A DNA stretch of 64,000 nt from DASWJZ01 sp963739005 (lineage in GTDB: Bacteria; Pseudomonadota; Alphaproteobacteria; Rhizobiales; Afifellaceae): positions 1,054,001 through 1,118,000 of the forward strand of contig CAVTYQ010000002.1 in NCBI GenBank assembly GCA_963739005.1, in the 5' to 3' direction. Below are positions 62,612 through 64,000 of this stretch, one piece after another; within the stretch, counting starts at the first letter, position 1; every line of letters begins with the position of its first letter. The position numbers and the translations under genes were made by a program. The notes under the pieces are model-generated. The model did no database searches and was not told the origin of the DNA. It worked only from the letters and a program-made list of their open reading frames with translations.

Positions 62612-62725
62612 ACTTGAAGCACGTTACCAAGGGGGCTTGCCTCCGGCGTCCATCTGCAAGGCGGCAGGCGCTCTTCGGATGAATGGCCGGATCGGCCCGG
62701 AAGTGAGTCAAAAAGGGGGTGCCTG

Positions 62726-63652
62726 ATGCGTATCGTCGTTCACGGCCAGCAGGCGTTCGGCAAGGCGGTCTTGGAAGCCCTGCTCAAGCGCGGCGAGAAC
62801 GTGATCGCCGTCTACGTTGCGCCGGAGAAACCCGGTGGCAAGGCCGATCCGCTCAAGGAGGCCGCCATTGCCGCCAAGCTGCCGCTGCATCAGCCCGACT
62901 CCTACAAGAAGCCTGAGGTGCTGGCCGAATTCAGAGCGCTCAAGCCCGATCTGCAGGTCATGGCATTCGTGACGCTGTTCGTGCCGGAAGAATTCCTCAA
63001 CGCGCCCACGCATGGCTCGATCCAGTATCACCCCTCGCTCTTGCCGGCCTATCGCGGCGCCAGCGCCATCAACTGGCCGATCATCCTTGGCGAAGAGGAG
63101 ACGGGCCTGTCGGTCTTCTGGCCCGACAATGGTCTCGATACGGGCGACGTGCTGCTGCAAAAGAAGACGCCGATCTCGTCGACCGACACCCTCGGCAGCG
63201 TCTATTTCGACCGCCTGTTCCCCATGGGCGTCGAAGCGATGCTTGAGTCGGTCGACCTGGTGAAGGCCGGCAAGGCGCCGCGCATCAAGCAGGATGAGTC
63301 GAAGGCGACCTACGAGGGCCGTTGCGGGCCGGGCAACGCCAAGATCGACTGGGGCAAGTCCTGGCGGCAGATCGATCCGCTGATCCGCGGCTGCAATCCG
63401 GCGCCCGGTGCCTGGACGACGCTCGACGGCCAGACCCTGAGGATTTTCGACGCAACGCCGCTGCCGGCCAAGGACCCGAAGGGAATCGGCGGCAAGCCGG
63501 GCGAGATCGCCGCGATCGATCGCGACGGCTTTACCGTGGTCTGCGCCGACGGCCGCTTCAAGGTCACGCGCCTGCAGTCCGATGCCGGCAAGGTCGCCGC
63601 CGCCGAATTCATCAAATCCGCCAACCTCGCCGCCGGCACCCGCCTCGGCTGA
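62726..63652 (+). CDS. 10-formyltetrahydrofolate hydrolase-domain protein (formyltransferase family)
   Basis: 308 residues. A formyltransferase fold (MRIVVHGQQAFGKAVLEALL) with catalytic His in QYHPSLLPAYRG and Asp in NGLDTGDVLL. GASAINWPIILGEEETGLSVFW and a C-terminal domain with GAWTTLDGQTLRIFD match the N-terminal hydrolase domain of 10-formyltetrahydrofolate dehydrogenase (ALDH1L) better than methionyl-tRNA formyltransferase, which has Asn two residues before His (here Gln). The dehydrogenase domain and the linker are absent. It may release formate from 10-formyl-folate or handle formyl transfer. Lies between frc and the formate-folate ligase gene. Confidence 0.8.
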   Translation: MRIVVHGQQAFGKAVLEALLKRGENVIAVYVAPEKPGGKADPLKEAAIAAKLPLHQPDSYKKPEVLAEFRALKPDLQVMAFVTLFVPEEFLNAPTHGSIQYHPSLLPAYRGASAINWPIILGEEETGLSVFWPDNGLDTGDVLLQKKTPISSTDTLGSVYFDRLFPMGVEAMLESVDLVKAGKAPRIKQDESKATYEGRCGPGNAKIDWGKSWRQIDPLIRGCNPAPGAWTTLDGQTLRIFDATPLPAKDPKGIGGKPGEIAAIDRDGFTVVCADGRFKVTRLQSDAGKVAAAEFIKSANLAAGTRLG

Positions 63653-63682
63653 GTTTCACCCCGAACGACTGGATCGATTCCA

Positions 63683-64000
63683 ATGCCCGCCTCGCAGCAC
63701 CAATCCCCCAAGTCAGACATTGAAATCGCCCAGGCTGCCAAGATGCGGCCGATCATGGAGCTCGCCAAGGAAAAGCTCGGCATCGCTCCGGAAAATCTCG
63801 ACCCCTACGGCCACTACAAGGCCAAGGTATCGATGGCCTACATCAAGTCGCTGCAGAGCAGGCCCAACGGCAAGCTGATCCTGGTCTCCGCCATCACCCC
63901 GACGCCGGCCGGCGAGGGCAAGACCACCACCACGGTCGGACTGACAGATGCGCTCAATCGCATCGGCAAGAAGGCCATGCTGTGCCTGCGCGAACCCTCA
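63683..64000 (+). CDS. fhs: Formate-tetrahydrofolate ligase (partial, runs off the window)
   Basis: Only the first 106 residues are present. Starts MPASQHQSPKSDIEIAQAAK; MRPIMELAKEKLGIAPENLD and the ATP-binding loop ITPTPAGEGKTTTTVGL are typical. The enzyme joins formate to tetrahydrofolate with ATP, the entry of formate into one-carbon assimilation. It follows the 10-formylfolate hydrolase-like gene after 30 bases. Confidence 0.92.
   Translation, partial: MPASQHQSPKSDIEIAQAAKMRPIMELAKEKLGIAPENLDPYGHYKAKVSMAYIKSLQSRPNGKLILVSAITPTPAGEGKTTTTVGLTDALNRIGKKAMLCLREPS

Overview
The window (about 64 kb, high G+C) looks like chromosomal DNA of an alphaproteobacterium of the order Hyphomicrobiales (Rhizobiales). 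Three things point there. The rRNA operon has the order 16S–tRNA-Ile–tRNA-Ala–23S–5S, with a short intervening sequence in the 5' part of the 23S gene. The block clpB–DUF4167–prmC–prfA–ptsP–lysC opposite ubiG is typical of the order. The protein sequences themselves are alphaproteobacterial in character. No genus can be named from the sequence alone.

Layout. 0–5.9 kb: one complete rrn operon on the minus strand with its leader and a near-consensus promoter. 6–8.9 kb: an M23 peptidase gene split by a frameshift, a secreted SH3-type protein and palindromic repeats. 8.9–15.2 kb: an accessory island of lower G+C. It holds a nucleotidyltransferase-like gene, the remains of a restriction-modification system (vsr, a frameshifted cytosine methyltransferase and an Eco29kI-like endonuclease cut short by an IS1595-type element), small genes of unknown function, a complete IS1182-type element and a gene with an in-frame stop. 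15.3–20.4 kb: acetoin dehydrogenase genes acoABC without E3, then a three-gene unit (membrane protein, winged-helix regulator, cis-prenyltransferase) behind a palindromic operator. 20.4–30.3 kb: aldo/keto reductase, gamma-glutamyltransferase, an arsR–flavoprotein–MFS cassette flanked by a second copy of the ggt 3' end, and a sugar ABC transporter. 30.3–41.9 kb: the conserved housekeeping block, with an FMN reductase and a DoxX gene between lysC and ubiG. 42–51.7 kb: MFS exporter, adenine deaminase with an SMP-30 protein, a receiver-only response regulator, an RND pump and a fumarylacetoacetase-family enzyme.

52–64 kb is the most interesting part. It is a run of same-strand genes: a tripartite tricarboxylate transporter (tctCBA), a succinyl-CoA-synthetase-like acid–CoA ligase pair, a tandem universal stress protein, a GntR/FCD regulator, oxalyl-CoA decarboxylase, formyl-CoA transferase with a lysine/alanine-rich tail, a stand-alone homologue of the hydrolase domain of 10-formyltetrahydrofolate dehydrogenase, and the start of formate–tetrahydrofolate ligase. 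The same 14-bp motif lies before the transporter operon and before the regulator gene. Together they suggest one regulon that imports a dicarboxylate, most likely oxalate, activates it to the CoA thioester, decarboxylates it to formyl-CoA and passes the one-carbon unit to folate.

At least four genes are broken: the peptidase, the methyltransferase, the endonuclease and the gene at 14.7–15.2 kb. Most lie in or beside the island, which fits a decaying horizontally acquired region. Sequencing error cannot be excluded for the single-base frameshifts.
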